From assembly GCA_023511475.1 (NCBI GenBank), contig JAIMBM010000233.1, positions 1 through 5,709 on the forward strand: a DNA stretch of 5,709 nt, written 5' to 3'. Below, one piece after another: positions 5,140-5,709 of this stretch; position 1 is the first letter of the stretch, and the number at the start of each line of letters is the position of its first letter. The position numbers and the translations under genes were made by a program. Under the pieces are notes generated by a model that worked only from the letters and a program-made list of their open reading frames with translations, ran no database searches and was not told where the DNA came from. The stretch comes from Anaerolineae bacterium. GTDB taxonomy: Bacteria; Chloroflexota; Anaerolineae; SpSt-313.

Positions 5140-5709
5140 TCAAAGGGTGTGCGTGCGATCGCCGTGCGCAAAACCCAGCGGCACCCACCCCCGGCTGCTG
5201 GCGGGCGGCGCCAGGCCGATGACCTTGAACAGCTCGCCCATCTCGTGCTCGTGCACTAGCTTCAGGGCCATGGCCCGCTCGGCCACGGGCAGCGCGTCCC
5301 AACCGTCCCCGAGCAGCCCGGCGTTGAGCAAGAACCGCCCCTGGCTGGTGTAGCCCAACACCTCCAGCCCGGCCTCTTGCGCCGCCAGCGCGATGCCGGT
5401 GAAATTGACATGGGCGGTGATGTCCTTGCTCCCGACATCGACCAGCGGGTCGGCGTCCGTGCGGTGCGCCCGGTGGCACACCAGCGTGCCCATGGCGCGC
5501 TGGGGATGGTAGTACTCGTGCTCGGGAAAGCCGTAATCGATGAAAAATGCTGCGCCGCGGCGCAGCCGCTCACCCACGGTGCGCACGAAGGCCTCGGCCT
5601 GCGGGTGGATCTCGGTGAGGTAGTCGTGCGTGCCGGCAATGTCCAGCGGCGGCCGGCGATCGGTGGGGCGGTCGGCCCACACCCAGCGGGCTGCGGCCGC
5701 ATCACAGGC
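5140..5709 (-). CDS. MidA/NDUFAF7-type SAM-dependent methyltransferase, C-terminal part
   Basis: The C-terminal 189 residues of a class I SAM-dependent methyltransferase of the MidA/NDUFAF7 type (COG1565). The frame stays open to the window edge, so the start and the SAM-binding glycine motif lie outside; a GTG at 5682 is an internal codon, not the start. Diagnostic blocks are GAAFFIDYGFPEHEYYHPQR, then GTLVCHRAHR and DPLVDVGSKDITAHVNF, then LEVLGYTSQGRFLLNAGL and KLVHEHEMGELFKVIGL near the end. The mitochondrial relative NDUFAF7 methylates an arginine of a complex I subunit; the bacterial substrate is not established. The ending GFAHGDRTHTL and the following DUF2905 gene resemble Burkholderiales versions. 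It is the upstream member of a two-gene unit. Confidence 0.92.
   Translation of the reverse strand, partial: ACDAAAARWVWADRPTDRRPPLDIAGTHDYLTEIHPQAEAFVRTVGERLRRGAAFFIDYGFPEHEYYHPQRAMGTLVCHRAHRTDADPLVDVGSKDITAHVNFTGIALAAQEAGLEVLGYTSQGRFLLNAGLLGDGWDALPVAERAMALKLVHEHEMGELFKVIGLAPPASSRGWVPLGFAHGDRTHTL

Noticed and set aside
4830..5222. Plus-strand frame beginning MRRRRFRVATL
   Set aside because: The start looks gene-like, but it is antisense to DUF2905 and the methyltransferase end, has no ribosome site, and the rest is low-information Arg/Pro/Gln sequence.
4682..5353. Plus-strand open frame of 223 codons
   Set aside because: It crosses the tRNA and is antisense to DUF2905 and the methyltransferase, both of which are clear family matches.
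5693..5700. NotI-type GCGGCCGC near the right edge, considered as a cloning junction
   Set aside because: It lies in frame inside the methyltransferase coding sequence (Ala-Ala-Ala region), is expected by chance in such GC-rich DNA, and no vector sequence follows.

Overview
The window is a high-GC stretch that looks like two unrelated pieces of bacterial DNA joined near position 4820-4832, with an unreliable homopolymer block at the extreme left (about 1-96). The left piece (about 97-4820) holds a VIT1/CCC1-type metal transporter, a conserved protein of unknown function, two DUF2267 proteins facing each other tail to tail, a wrecked ABC exporter gene, a GNAT acetyltransferase with a clear sigma70-type promoter, and the 3' part of a tRNA-Asn gene with its own intrinsic terminator. 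This gene set, and a tRNA without an encoded CCA end, suggest a GC-rich non-proteobacterial soil or sediment bacterium (Chloroflexota or Actinomycetota would fit). That placement is inference from gene types only. The right piece (about 4832-5709) carries the C-terminal half of a MidA-type methyltransferase followed by a DUF2905 membrane protein, an arrangement and sequence style typical of Burkholderiales.

Layout: 250-1062 VIT transporter (+), 1192-1974 unknown conserved protein (+) and 2005-2394 DUF2267 (+) run in one direction and may form an operon. 2408-2791 is a second DUF2267 gene (-), whose stop lies 13 nt from the first one's stop. 2792-3106 has no recognisable gene. 3107-3406 (-) is an ABC exporter remnant in which a short membrane-domain piece is joined directly to the last 68 residues of the ATPase domain. 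Divergent promoters at 3481-3489 (-) and 3539-3567 (+) lie between this remnant and the GNAT gene at 3619-4515 (+). 4516-4704 is gene-free but has two palindromes. 4705-4741 is the terminator and 4764-4829 the 5'-truncated tRNA-Asn (-). 4934-5128 (-) and 5140-5709 (-, partial) are DUF2905 and the methyltransferase.

The VIT transporter, the unknown protein and the DUF2267 proteins could act together in metal or stress physiology, but only their order and direction support that. No CRISPR array, phage gene, transposase or defence system is visible. The most informative oddities are the internally deleted ABC gene, the tRNA-Asn that loses its acceptor strand exactly where the gene style changes, and the inverted DUF2267 pair.
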